From Candidatus Endomicrobium neocapritermitis (GTDB lineage: Bacteria; Elusimicrobiota; Endomicrobiia; Endomicrobiales; Endomicrobiaceae): DNA of 64,000 bases. Both the position numbers and the translations under genes were made by a program. A model generated the notes under the pieces. The model had not been told where the DNA came from and did no database searches. It saw only the letters and a program-made list of their open reading frames with translations. The DNA is taken from assembly GCA_009778325.1 (NCBI GenBank), contig WRJZ01000052.1, positions 1-64,000 of the forward strand, given 5' to 3'. Shown in pieces: positions 16,601-23,097 of the stretch (its first letter is position 1; every line of letters begins with the position of its first letter).

Positions 16601-19600
16601 ATAACGCAAGAGAGTATAAATAAGTATGCCGCGGAATCGGCCAAGATGGAATATGAATATAGTAACGGACGCGTAGAAATAAGCAATGATGAGTGGCGAG
16701 TAAAAGGTTATACAAAATCAGGAGATTTGTTAAAGGGAATGTGGGATATGTCAACTCCGGATGCTGAAGGCAAAAGCATAGAAACAAAGGTTAAAACTAT
16801 TGCTGATTTAAGAAATGCCGTCACTAACGATGAAAAAACTTCAATTGCTTTTGTTTGTTCATATAATGAACTTCGAAGCGCTTCGGCAGAAGTTTTACTT
16901 AAATATTTATTGTACAAAAACGGCAAAGAAAAAGTAGAAGTTTTTTCAGCCGGCTTAAACAAAATGTTTGGCAGAGAATTATCAGGCCAAGTAAGGAAAA
17001 AATTAGACAATAAATACGAAAGAGATAATGAAGAAGATAAAAAAATGTTAAATGCAATATCAGACGATTTTGTGTCCGAGTTTATAGTTGCGATTTTATT
17101 AAATAAAATTCCTGATTTTATAATAACATTTGAAGAGTTCCAAAAGAAGGAATTATTAGAAATAGGAAAAATTTTGGGTGTCGAGTTGAATGTATTTTTG
17201 TTTAGCGAACTTGACCCTGGATCATTTCCGAGAGAGAATAAGGATATAGATGGCAGTAACTGGCATTTTGTAATTAATAATATGGAGAAAATTTTTGAAA
17301 GTAATTTTAAAAAAGTGAAGGCGCAGGGAACTGCGCTGACTTCGGATGGTAAAAAAGGCAAGAAGTTATATAGTTTTGCGCCGTTTGCTTTAATACCTTT
17401 TTTAGAAGCGCATTGGCTGCCGGTTTTGTTGGCTGCAGGCGGTGTTGCGGCAGCCGGCTGGCTGGTTTGGAAAGTTTGGACAAACTATAAAGCAAGTCAA
17501 ATCCAAAAAAACGAAAAAGCTGAGAAAGATTACATTCCTGACGGCGTAATTAAAGGGGAAGCCGAACTCGACAGATTGCTTAAAGATATATATGGCGATT
17601 CCCCTTCTGAAAGCGTAATTAAAATTGACGAGGCACAGCAAGCATATATAAATGCCACAATTGAAGACTGTGATGAGGAAGGATATAAATATGTCATATT
17701 TAATTATTCAAAGATAGCGGATAGACAAGAAGAACTAATGTCTTATATAAGACAATTTGAAAACATTCTTTATCTTCACAATGTGGATGGCAGAGACCCT
17801 GACAGCGAAACTATACTTATGGTTCCGACAGAAGAAGCAGAGGCTGTAAAAAATAAAATAAATGAACTTTCGCAACCTAAAACGGATGTAAACAAGAATG
17901 CCAGAATTGAAGACTGTGATGAGGAAGGATATAAATATGTCATATTTAATTATTCAGAGATAGCGGATAGGCAAGAAGAACTAATGTCTTATATAAGACA
18001 ATTTGAAAACATTCTTTATCTTCACAATGTGGATGGTAGAGACCCTGACAGCGAAACTATACTTATGGTTCCTACAGAAGAAGCAGAGGCTGTAAAAAAT
18101 AAAATAAATGAACTTAGCGCAATAATGGACAAAAACCGTGAAGAAGTTAATAGAAGAATAAGAGCAGGAGAGGCTGTGTGGAAGATTGCGGCTTGGATAG
18201 CGTTCAGCCGGAAAGAAGGCAAGTTAGAGGGTTCGAGAGGCGAACAGATGGATTCGTTTAAACCGCGTAGTTTCTTTGAAGCTCATAGAGACAAAAGAGG
18301 CGTACTTGCGCTATACGGCGGGACTTTGTTGATAGCGGCAATTACGGGATTTATGTTTGTTGGCGCGGGTATAGCCGCCGCAATAACGATAGGAATAGCA
18401 GGCGGCTTGCTGTCTCACAAACCATTGCATTTTATAATAGACTATGTGTATATTAAAAATTCGGATCTCTATAAAGCGCGGCAGGTTCTGCAAAAGCAGG
18501 AAGATCAAATTACGGTTTTAGTTGTAAATGACGCTATTGCAGGTAAAGCTACCGGTATAAAAGTAGAAGGCACAAATATACGTTATGAAAATGTCAACGG
18601 GCAAATAGTAATATATGCAAACGGAATTGAATATGATACTGCAGTTAAAGAAATACACGGTTCAAAAGCCTTAAAAAAAATAATTAAAGAACATACGGGA
18701 GCCGATCTTACAAATGTGTCTTTAGAGGGGATTGCAGCAGACAAGGATATTCAAGCCGGCGATATTGTAGTTGACGGCGATATTATAAAGGTCAATGCCC
18801 AAGAGTATGAGTCAGCATACTCTCAAGGTTTTGAAGCGCTAAGTTATTATTTGCATCATGCCAGAGAAATAGCGAGAAACTTAAAAGAAACAAAAACAGA
18901 TAAAGCTATAGCGGATTTTACTAATAAAAGCGTAAATGACGTTGTAAAAGCTTTACAAAACGTAAAAACTTATTCTTCTATGAAATTAGCTGTTTCGGCT
19001 AAAGATGCCAAGGATATTGCGCAAAAGGTTAATTTATCCGCATTAAGATTATTGGGCGTAGAAGTGTTTGTAGCGGGAAATGAAACGGCTGAAAACTATC
19101 AAAGCTTGGGTTTCTGCGGAGAAATAAACGGCAGTTTATTGATGGATTATTATACTGGACAGACAATAAAAGTTAACACTGCAGATGATGCCGGCGGTTT
19201 GGATGCAATAGGTTTTCAAAATCTGCTAAATCAAGCGGAAGGTTTTGTTTTAATAGATATAGATGTTATAAATAACAATTTTAAAAGCCGAAGAAATATT
19301 TTGCAATTAAACGATAACTTCGCGGCATTGACAGGCAGCTTAAAAGTAAAGTTCGGACTTACTGAAATAAATTTGAATGAAGCGATAAGCATGGCATATA
19401 GGCTGGATTTAAACAATATGCCTATTTTGGAAACAGAAGAAAATCTTAATGTAGAACATGCGCAGGGCTTGCTAGATTCATTGCCTTCAAATCACTCTGT
19501 AAAAACGTTGTTAAATACGGTAAAGAAATTTGATACTGATGGACAAGTAAACAACATAATAATAGAAAGAATTTTAATTGCAAATTTTCTTGCAAAAAAA

Positions 19601-19903
19601 GGATTAAAAACTTCCGGCAAAAAAACGGTGATAGATGACAAACAAATGGAAGTTTTACTAGGGAAAGCGCTATTTCAGTTGGACGGAACAGATATTAGCC
19701 CCAATATAGAATTTGGCGATATACAGCATTACAATGACTATATAATACAAGAGTCAAAAAAGAATACTAAACAGGCAGCGGCAAATGTTGTAGAAATGAT
19801 ATTTCTGTATCATGGCATAGCTATAGACATAAATAAGTATAAAGAACAGCTTTATAATTCCAACAGACAAACCGGATATAAAGCAATTTTAGCCGCAGCA
19901 TAA
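10643..19903 (+). CDS. Giant exported multidomain protein with ChaN/TIKI-like N-terminus and LMW-PTP-like domain
   Basis: 3,086-aa protein. I chose the GTG at 10643 because ggagg lies 5 bases upstream; an in-frame TTG at 10631 is less likely. Signal peptide at residues 1-30. Residues ~70-560 have motifs INIQDLHSHAQTQRNI, IYAEGG and LITGGYHSEGL, resembling the ChaN/TIKI-like haem-binding or protease fold seen in giant proteins of Elusimicrobiota and Omnitrophota (my recollection). Residues ~773-1034 and ~1082-1376 are a diverged duplication. Hydrophobic segments lie near 1735-1757, 2246-2280 and 2553-2590. Residues ~2066-2225 match low-molecular-weight tyrosine phosphatase: FVCSYNELRS gives C2072 and R2078 of CX5R. 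An 82-aa tandem repeat follows (2337-2492). Two repeat-element peptides are inserted in frame (residues ~153-181 and ~486-513). It is probably surface or periplasmic; the function is unknown. Confidence 0.8.
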   Translation: MKKPLIKKILASFIAVIFTVTTLSQSVSATGIIGVPPLPASFAAENTLRLQSVLPLTLGKITNLHVKQSPQVIINIQDLHSHAQTQRNINQIINLIVSNYKVSAIYAEGGVGDISVDWIKQIQDEELRSRVIEQLLEDGILTAAEYYAMTSRGNYELRMTNYESTAKMKGNYESTATAAYIPLKGIEDREIHQINLKRLAAIQDNKKRYESSIAKIEKEIKVLNKLYTNRRNVKFNKILSDYENKEIADAKFYRVIAKYVEAINKNPERYNNFTKISLENYPNVNAYTEILYNSREIDNKAASMELQRVVNDLKSSLSYVDYKYILDETINFQDTDKTIEILSLVIGQDPSALRKLPNLERLIKLNKLAKELNPIDLITEQRNLTERIKFALAYDDTEAEISFITDFFKYFKDYMSANLTQDDWIYVKDNLPQFIEIFNKYAAGNYLAEISDDFAEITAYYDLNTKRNEIFLQQLGVSSSSSLSVSVISEDSNRGSALKNQNGFPIEALGNDTTMTALELLKQAQDVKILITGGYHSEGLKNLLSDKNISLIQITPNVTADITEAQKAYENIIKEQSKLPKNALSYILLSSSIPPYQKAVIIKTLVAINLDEAAIAKAIEADKASISEDKTKIVIDGQEFEITAAQINVIDADKKGKLQEIVDAFAGTFSKQTFFDFVSLFGKDEPGPITEIEREALQNKEKLAGISNWQRYPRFLQMFLLEIETGLKVKARGKIKSVFDVSSEEVKALIRGHEKDIKTYIKAPTFGLQIPKFSAMEDAQKWMSDIDKKFNGRLISAIGSVDGMKWFSVLRSNKELADEYALISEANAALEQAIKDNDESAAKSARETLKGFENFRFKVLSAEIMAKSGGYIAVQTADKVDKDGKKIEVLDCYIIGLDGLEKYKVNDKVPHISRDEVNKRNTDAQGKSLESRLAGLFGTGTTLPQIEGLTGLHKQVSEKMIRADILGLNIHTINSNGLSQEAKNSAFLALTYDKTGELKSYHVVNSQGTSIMPIMYEFAGEATTDVLAVANNRWDENGEQVPVSFMSSGLTSNILWRLIKEYKPQAFNYKKKSLFGYKISAAITTLQEAKEFASTLPGGFLEKIGSVDNAVYFDILSAYMELNEDAINAIKSFASEYKVKINGKEKDVIEAIKAARSDKGAIESKVKEKKPKEANFKNKEEYAKAMSKFDKWKSGEYDKFAKKYGELINFGILYQFKQDAGSVIALQTSSDGILDVYIIGKGTYNKKYDKNIDWNVINKKTKIAGKTLQDRLLGMGIDIASLGTDVIEGIDKQQPETMIRAQDIGLNITVESSAGAQETLSGAFIAISEDGSWHIVNAEASELVPIQYELAEQIKPTAREALLGYDAKTIYKIIGELNGSLLSDYNIAGKIADVAKGIVTVRVGADGTISMIYQYNGALEKLLIPLIGNEVYYEKNGTSAMISFDNVNVPKYFKNLLDFVMKSGLYSLWKKSKGELKLSDKDEKYFRDIERKAEETYRAKQAKIEELEGYVLRLKQYSNSSFNDNQRKQYDEAAIAWSNAKKVLSEYYKDKSNPAFQELIEVANFSENDISSVKKLEKHIKRLKAVQQGAALVSDSTIEYYTKTLEGLLELWQVKQDKANKEIIGEIIKKTMEEVGFQDLSEEKKEEAINYRIISQLLAPEKEAGIIAQIVEAVLVGKITLEQILSGTFPADSIVGKFLSGDHSKYPDAKELYHQGLYDIVSKTIDALSYSMPFTLPWFVIPFCQPVAVQIAALWFKIPFFRQKALETAARESIAPHMQWNEEHPDPLTTDGGKNSGNIKGFEWYILSHKLDDLLYGGDIFQEDINIFKGIVWLVSGKDYDAAESVYTSDLSKQVKSFINEDVTWDKFAERLKTKANNRKEADYSQAIKWLLSAVSQASETPNKKYEEDYESSQVKIPEHLKPFMEKLELLLKPKSEREYDYYKDSLRLIAAILFKNADYVIGKGGKRYPLLLNRNEFMKALSGLNITQESINKYAAESAKMEYEYSNGRVEISNDEWRVKGYTKSGDLLKGMWDMSTPDAEGKSIETKVKTIADLRNAVTNDEKTSIAFVCSYNELRSASAEVLLKYLLYKNGKEKVEVFSAGLNKMFGRELSGQVRKKLDNKYERDNEEDKKMLNAISDDFVSEFIVAILLNKIPDFIITFEEFQKKELLEIGKILGVELNVFLFSELDPGSFPRENKDIDGSNWHFVINNMEKIFESNFKKVKAQGTALTSDGKKGKKLYSFAPFALIPFLEAHWLPVLLAAGGVAAAGWLVWKVWTNYKASQIQKNEKAEKDYIPDGVIKGEAELDRLLKDIYGDSPSESVIKIDEAQQAYINATIEDCDEEGYKYVIFNYSKIADRQEELMSYIRQFENILYLHNVDGRDPDSETILMVPTEEAEAVKNKINELSQPKTDVNKNARIEDCDEEGYKYVIFNYSEIADRQEELMSYIRQFENILYLHNVDGRDPDSETILMVPTEEAEAVKNKINELSAIMDKNREEVNRRIRAGEAVWKIAAWIAFSRKEGKLEGSRGEQMDSFKPRSFFEAHRDKRGVLALYGGTLLIAAITGFMFVGAGIAAAITIGIAGGLLSHKPLHFIIDYVYIKNSDLYKARQVLQKQEDQITVLVVNDAIAGKATGIKVEGTNIRYENVNGQIVIYANGIEYDTAVKEIHGSKALKKIIKEHTGADLTNVSLEGIAADKDIQAGDIVVDGDIIKVNAQEYESAYSQGFEALSYYLHHAREIARNLKETKTDKAIADFTNKSVNDVVKALQNVKTYSSMKLAVSAKDAKDIAQKVNLSALRLLGVEVFVAGNETAENYQSLGFCGEINGSLLMDYYTGQTIKVNTADDAGGLDAIGFQNLLNQAEGFVLIDIDVINNNFKSRRNILQLNDNFAALTGSLKVKFGLTEINLNEAISMAYRLDLNNMPILETEENLNVEHAQGLLDSLPSNHSVKTLLNTVKKFDTDGQVNNIIIERILIANFLAKKGLKTSGKKTVIDDKQMEVLLGKALFQLDGTDISPNIEFGDIQHYNDYIIQESKKNTKQAAANVVEMIFLYHGIAIDINKYKEQLYNSNRQTGYKAILAAA
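11098..11182 (+). repeat. attacga heptad repeat inserted in frame in the giant gene
   Basis: Sequence ggcaattacgaattacgaat and its continuation through caacggcaaagatgaaaggc and a second partial word run matches the intergenic elements at 26283 and 38203. It is read as GNYELRMTNYESTAK plus a second NYESTATA unit. No inverted right arm is present. Reading continues in frame into AAYIPLKGIED on the far side. Confidence 0.9.
12100..12182 (+). repeat. Family-2 palindromic element inserted in frame in the giant gene
   Basis: It begins tgtcatctccgaa, contains taggggatcc and atggattcccgata, and ends gggaatgacac. These are the same ends and inner arms as the intergenic copy at 141-252, with a shorter middle. 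It is translated as a low-complexity peptide starting VISEDSNRG and ending ALGNDT, just upstream of the ITGGYHSEGL motif. Confidence 0.88.
17651..18116 (+). repeat. 246-bp-period tandem duplication inside the giant gene
   Basis: Copies at 17651-17870 and 17897-18116 are nearly identical at the DNA level, including third codon positions; the few differences include K/E in NYSKIAD versus NYSEIAD. The encoded ~74-aa unit begins ATIEDCDEEGYKYVIF and ends EAVKNKINEL. The near-identity points to a recent duplication. The unit predicts alpha/beta secondary structure and I recognise no family. Confidence 0.93.
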
Positions 19904-19940
19904 AAACGGCATATAAAATATAAAAAGTAAAATGTAAAAA

Positions 19941-19980
19941 ATCTCCCACGGACAGTAATCATGCTTCCGCGGGGGATTTG
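19941..19980 (+). terminator. Putative terminator after the giant gene
   Basis: ATCTCCCACGG (19941-19951) pairs with CCGCGGGGGAT (19967-19977) with a few G-T or mismatched positions. Only a short T run follows. It lies 38 bases after the stop codon. It is plausible but not strong. Confidence 0.55.
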
Positions 19981-20004
19981 TCGTGATCCGGCGAGAGATG
20001 TTTA

Positions 20005-20033
20005 TTGACAATATATCTATTTATGGATATAAT
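20005..20033 (+). promoter_or_regulatory. Consensus sigma-70 promoter with palindrome, toxin-antitoxin operon
   Basis: TTGACA at 20005-20010, a 17-bp spacer, and TATAAT at 20028-20033 form a perfect consensus promoter. TATATC (20012-20017) and GATATA (20026-20031) are inverted repeats with an 8-bp spacer overlapping the -10. This would suit autorepression by the Phd/YefM-like antitoxin. Binding is inference. Confidence 0.8.
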
Positions 20034-20130
20034 AATGATATATAAAAAATGTTATAATAAAAAAAGTGAAATTTGAAGAAACTTTTACCTTTTATTTATT
20101 ACATATTTTCTGTCGTTAAAAGGAGGGCTT

Positions 20131-20397
20131 ATGCCTATAATAAAAAAAAGCGCTGATTTGCGTAATAATTATTCCGAAGTCTCCGATATTTGTCACAAAT
20201 ATAACGAGCCTGTTTTTGTTACAAGAAACGGCGAGGGCGATCTTGCTGTAATGAGTATAGAAGCATATGAAGAACTGGCAAGCAGAAAAGAGTTATATGA
20301 AGCTATAGACTTGGGGCTTTCAGATATTAAAAATAAGAAGAACATTTCTGAAGATAAGTTTAAACGCAAGCTTAACGCTTTGCGTATGAGGAAATAA
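20131..20397 (+). CDS. Phd/YefM family antitoxin
   Basis: 88-aa antitoxin. Residues 1-50 fit the Phd/YefM DNA-binding fold (IIKKSADLRNNYSEVSDI, PVFVTRNGEGDLAVMSIEAYEEL). The charged C-terminus (SEDKFKRKLNALRMRK) would be the disordered toxin-binding part. Ribosome site aaaaggagg precedes the ATG. Its stop TAA overlaps the toxin ATG by one base, giving coupled translation. A palindrome over the promoter supports autoregulation. Confidence 0.93.
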   Translation: MPIIKKSADLRNNYSEVSDICHKYNEPVFVTRNGEGDLAVMSIEAYEELASRKELYEAIDLGLSDIKNKKNISEDKFKRKLNALRMRK

Positions 20398-20711
20398 TGT
20401 ATAAAATCATCGTATCAGAGAAAACGGTTGGAGATATAGAAGCGGCAATTGATTATATTTCCAACAATTTAAAAAACTCACAAGCAGCGGATAAGCTTAT
20501 TGATGAAATAGAAAAGACATTAGAACTGTTAAAAATAAATCCTTTAATATGTCCGATATTAAACGATATATATTTGTCGGCATTCGAAATCAGAGCGGCA
20601 ATAATCAAAAATTATATGGCGTTTTATATAGTTAATAAAAAAGGAAAAAAGATTTATATAGTTAGATTTTTATACGCTAAAAGGAATTGGCAGCAAATTC
20701 TGTCTAATTGA
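20397..20711 (+). CDS. RelE/ParE family toxin
   Basis: 104-aa protein of the RelE/ParE superfamily: VSEKTVGDIEAAIDYISNNL at the N-terminus, the conserved IRAAIIKNYMAFYIV strand region and IYIVRFLYAKRNWQQIL at the end. The C-terminal RFLYAKRNWQ motif is closer to ParE-type toxins, which poison gyrase, than to mRNA-cleaving RelE, but the target is not certain. It overlaps the antitoxin by one base. Confidence 0.92.
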   Translation: MYKIIVSEKTVGDIEAAIDYISNNLKNSQAADKLIDEIEKTLELLKINPLICPILNDIYLSAFEIRAAIIKNYMAFYIVNKKGKKIYIVRFLYAKRNWQQILSN

Positions 20712-20794
20712 CTATGTCAAAAAGGCAATCCGGCTCAATAGATCAAGTCGGTAATTAACTGAAACAGAGAAATAATTCCATTAAAATTTTCTAA

Positions 20795-20842
20795 AAGTGA
20801 AGCTCCCCCGACTCCTGCCGCGGGAGCTTCACTTATCTTTTC
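20795..20842 (+). terminator. Strong rho-independent terminator
   Basis: AAGTGAAGCTCCC (20795-20807) pairs perfectly with GGGAGCTTCACTT (20822-20834), followed by atctttt. It closes the toxin-antitoxin operon and insulates the PfkB kinase gene. Confidence 0.88.
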
Positions 20843-20860
20843 ACCGCGCGTTTTGCTTGG

Positions 20861-20888
20861 TTAACTTCCGGCTTTTCTTTGTTATAAT
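20861..20888 (+). promoter_or_regulatory. Putative promoter of the PfkB kinase gene
   Basis: TATAAT at 20883-20888 is preceded at 16 bp by the weak hexamer TTAACT (20861-20866). It is 36 bases from the ATG at 20924. The -10 is perfect, but the -35 is poor. Confidence 0.45.
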
Positions 20889-20923
20889 ATTAGAATTAGA
20901 TTCTTATTGATAAGGACAATAAA

Positions 20924-21721
20924 ATGAGGATATTGGCGATGACATGCTGCTGTGTTGATTTGTTTCCGGAAACGGGCAAAATATTGCCCGGAGGTAATTC
21001 TTTGAATCTTGCCGTAAGCTGTAAAAAGGCGGGAGCGGAAAACGTTTATGTTATGGGGAATATAGGTAAAGACGGTTACGGTGAAATTGTTAAAAAAGCG
21101 GCTGACAAATACGGGATTAACCGTGCGGGAATACGCGAAATTGAAGGGCAGACAGCGAACCATATGATACATATTGACGAAAAAGGCGACAGATATTTTA
21201 AGGAAAATTCATGGATAGGCGGCGTTTGGGCTGATTGGCGCATAAATGCCGATGACGAAAAGTTTATGAAAAGCATGGACGCCGTAGTTACAACTATCGG
21301 CGAGCCCGAATTTAAAAATATAATAAAAATAAAAAGAGACGCGCCTTTTCTGTTGTCCGTTGATTTTCACGATGAAAATATAAATCCGGAATGGGAAGAA
21401 TATTTTGACGCGGTGGATTTGTTTTTTATAAGCGGGAAAAATCAAAATCCCAAAAAGCTTGAAGAGTGGTCAAAAAATTTTAACGCGGTCTTTACCGCTA
21501 CTCTTGGGGAGTTTGGAAGCGTTTCTTTCAAAGACGGCTTAAAATACGAATGCAATGCGGCGAAAGTCGGTAAAGTTATTGATACGACCGGATGCGGAGA
21601 CAGCTATCAGGGCGGGTTTATCGTTGAATATTTGAAGAGTAAAAATATTGAAAATGCCATGCGTAAAGGTTCCGAATCAGCGGCTGAAACGCTGTCGTAC
21701 ATAGGGGGCTTTGAAATATAA
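20924..21721 (+). CDS. PfkB family carbohydrate kinase, FrlD-like
   Basis: 265-aa ribokinase-fold sugar kinase. It has the substrate-side motif PGGNSLNLAVSCKKAGA and the ATP/anion-hole motif DTTGCGDSYQGGF, with the catalytic Asp. The length and layout are close to FrlD-type (fructoselysine 6-kinase) proteins rather than ribokinases of ~310 aa. The usual GAGD is GCGD here. The substrate cannot be decided. Its stop overlaps the next start by one base. Confidence 0.88.
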   Translation: MRILAMTCCCVDLFPETGKILPGGNSLNLAVSCKKAGAENVYVMGNIGKDGYGEIVKKAADKYGINRAGIREIEGQTANHMIHIDEKGDRYFKENSWIGGVWADWRINADDEKFMKSMDAVVTTIGEPEFKNIIKIKRDAPFLLSVDFHDENINPEWEEYFDAVDLFFISGKNQNPKKLEEWSKNFNAVFTATLGEFGSVSFKDGLKYECNAAKVGKVIDTTGCGDSYQGGFIVEYLKSKNIENAMRKGSESAAETLSYIGGFEI

Positions 21722-22605
21722 TGAAAAAGATAATAGCGGCCTTATTTTTATTTTTTGCGCTAACCGCTGCGGCGGACGACGCAGTCAAAAGCATAGGAAA
21801 CGAATACTGGAGCTGGGATAACGGCAATTCCGGCGCTCTGGTTTTTAAAAATTATTTTTTTTCCGATGATAATACTTTTATTTTCAGCTGGGGTTATTCC
21901 GCAAGCGCCGCGTATTACGTAGGGTGGCACAGCGGGTCTTATTTTTATGACCCGGAAATGAAAAAAATTATTTTTAGCACCGTTAAAAGCGGAAGTACCG
22001 GAGATTTTTCAAAGAGTCCGAAAGTGCCTGCCCCTAAAGAGCTCAAAATCCTTGAGTTTACGGACAACGGCATGGTCAGAATAGACATTAATGCCGCGCA
22101 CGAAAAGCCGAATAAAAATGCCGGTAATGCTTTTGACGGCGTTATGAAAAGACATATCGGAAGGATAAAAGAACAAAAATGGACGCTTACGAATTATACG
22201 ACGGCTTATGAATTTTCTTTTGATCCGCAGGGTAATTGCTTTTACACGGAAAATAAGCAGGGGGTTGGCATAGATTCGCAGTATGAGTGCGAATATAATC
22301 TTATAGGCGATACGCTTTTTCTTCAGGTAAAAAGCGCGCGGATAAAGAATGAGAATGTGCAATACGATCCTCCTGTTAAAACTTATATAAGGCTCGGCAA
22401 ATCTTCCGCGGGAGAGATGCGGGTTGAAAAATTTGATTTCAGAAGTATTTTAGGCGCCAGCAGGAACTGGAATTATAATGACGGAAAATATACGACTGCG
22501 ATTAAGCTGCCTGCCGTAAAGGAAAAAGATTTTTATCTTTACAAGATTGAAAGAGGAGATTTGGGAAACGTGATAGTTGAAGACGCAGTTCCAGAATGGC
22601 AGTAA
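21721..22605 (+). CDS. Exported hypothetical protein
   Basis: 294-aa protein with a signal peptide (MKKIIAALFLFFALTAAADD). The mature part is rich in aromatic residues and beta-strand-like stretches (YWSWDNGNSGALVFKNYFF, TTAYEFSFDPQGNCFYTENK). I do not recognise the family. It is translationally coupled to the PfkB kinase by a one-base overlap, so it may belong to the same sugar-related operon, but nothing in its sequence shows an enzymatic role. Confidence 0.7.
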   Translation: MKKIIAALFLFFALTAAADDAVKSIGNEYWSWDNGNSGALVFKNYFFSDDNTFIFSWGYSASAAYYVGWHSGSYFYDPEMKKIIFSTVKSGSTGDFSKSPKVPAPKELKILEFTDNGMVRIDINAAHEKPNKNAGNAFDGVMKRHIGRIKEQKWTLTNYTTAYEFSFDPQGNCFYTENKQGVGIDSQYECEYNLIGDTLFLQVKSARIKNENVQYDPPVKTYIRLGKSSAGEMRVEKFDFRSILGASRNWNYNDGKYTTAIKLPAVKEKDFYLYKIERGDLGNVIVEDAVPEWQ

Positions 22606-22643
22606 GATTGCCTGTAGAATACCTTTAAAAGGCGGTATTTAAA

Positions 22644-23030
22644 ATGAGTAAAATTATCGGCGTTGAAAAAGTAAGTCGTTATAAATGGATTGATAAATAC
22701 TTTTTGGCAAAAAAGGGCGTGACAAAAAATTATCAGCCGGATTGGGAAGCATTCCAGTTTAAAATAAAAGATAAACTTGTGGCGTACACCGGAGATTATA
22801 AGGACAGGCCTATTATTACTTTAAAGGGAGAGCCTTTTCAAAATGAAATACTGCGCCAGAAATATGAAGATATAACTGCCGGATACCACATGAACAAAAA
22901 TTGGTGGAATACGGTTTATCTTGACGGAAAAGTCCCGGAAAAAGTCATAAAAGAGATGATAGATGTTTCGTATGAGCTTATTTTAGGCGCTTTTGCGAAA
23001 AAGATCAGGGAAGAAATAAGCAAGGCTTAA
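22644..23030 (+). CDS. MmcQ/YjbR family protein
   Basis: 128-aa protein of the MmcQ/YjbR family (CyaY-like fold, sometimes called DNA-binding). The diagnostic block is ITLKGEPFQNEILRQKYEDI followed by GYHMNKNWWNTVYLDG and a helix (EKVIKEMIDVSYELIL). The molecular function of the family is not well established. It follows the exported hypothetical gene by 38 bases. Confidence 0.85.
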   Translation: MSKIIGVEKVSRYKWIDKYFLAKKGVTKNYQPDWEAFQFKIKDKLVAYTGDYKDRPIITLKGEPFQNEILRQKYEDITAGYHMNKNWWNTVYLDGKVPEKVIKEMIDVSYELILGAFAKKIREEISKA

Positions 23031-23097
23031 CTTTTGCGTTCATAATACCTATAATATATACAGTTTTAATTTAAATTAGATTTCAAGGAGTAAAAAA

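Noticed and set aside
13996-17361. Antisense frames of up to 217 codons within the giant gene
   Set aside because: They are shadow frames of an AT-rich coding region with Ser/Leu/Phe-rich translations. No start signals were seen.
19904-20130. Search for an RNA gene between the giant gene and the antitoxin
   Set aside because: Only a weak terminator and the toxin-antitoxin promoter are visible. No tRNA cloverleaf or riboswitch motif was found.
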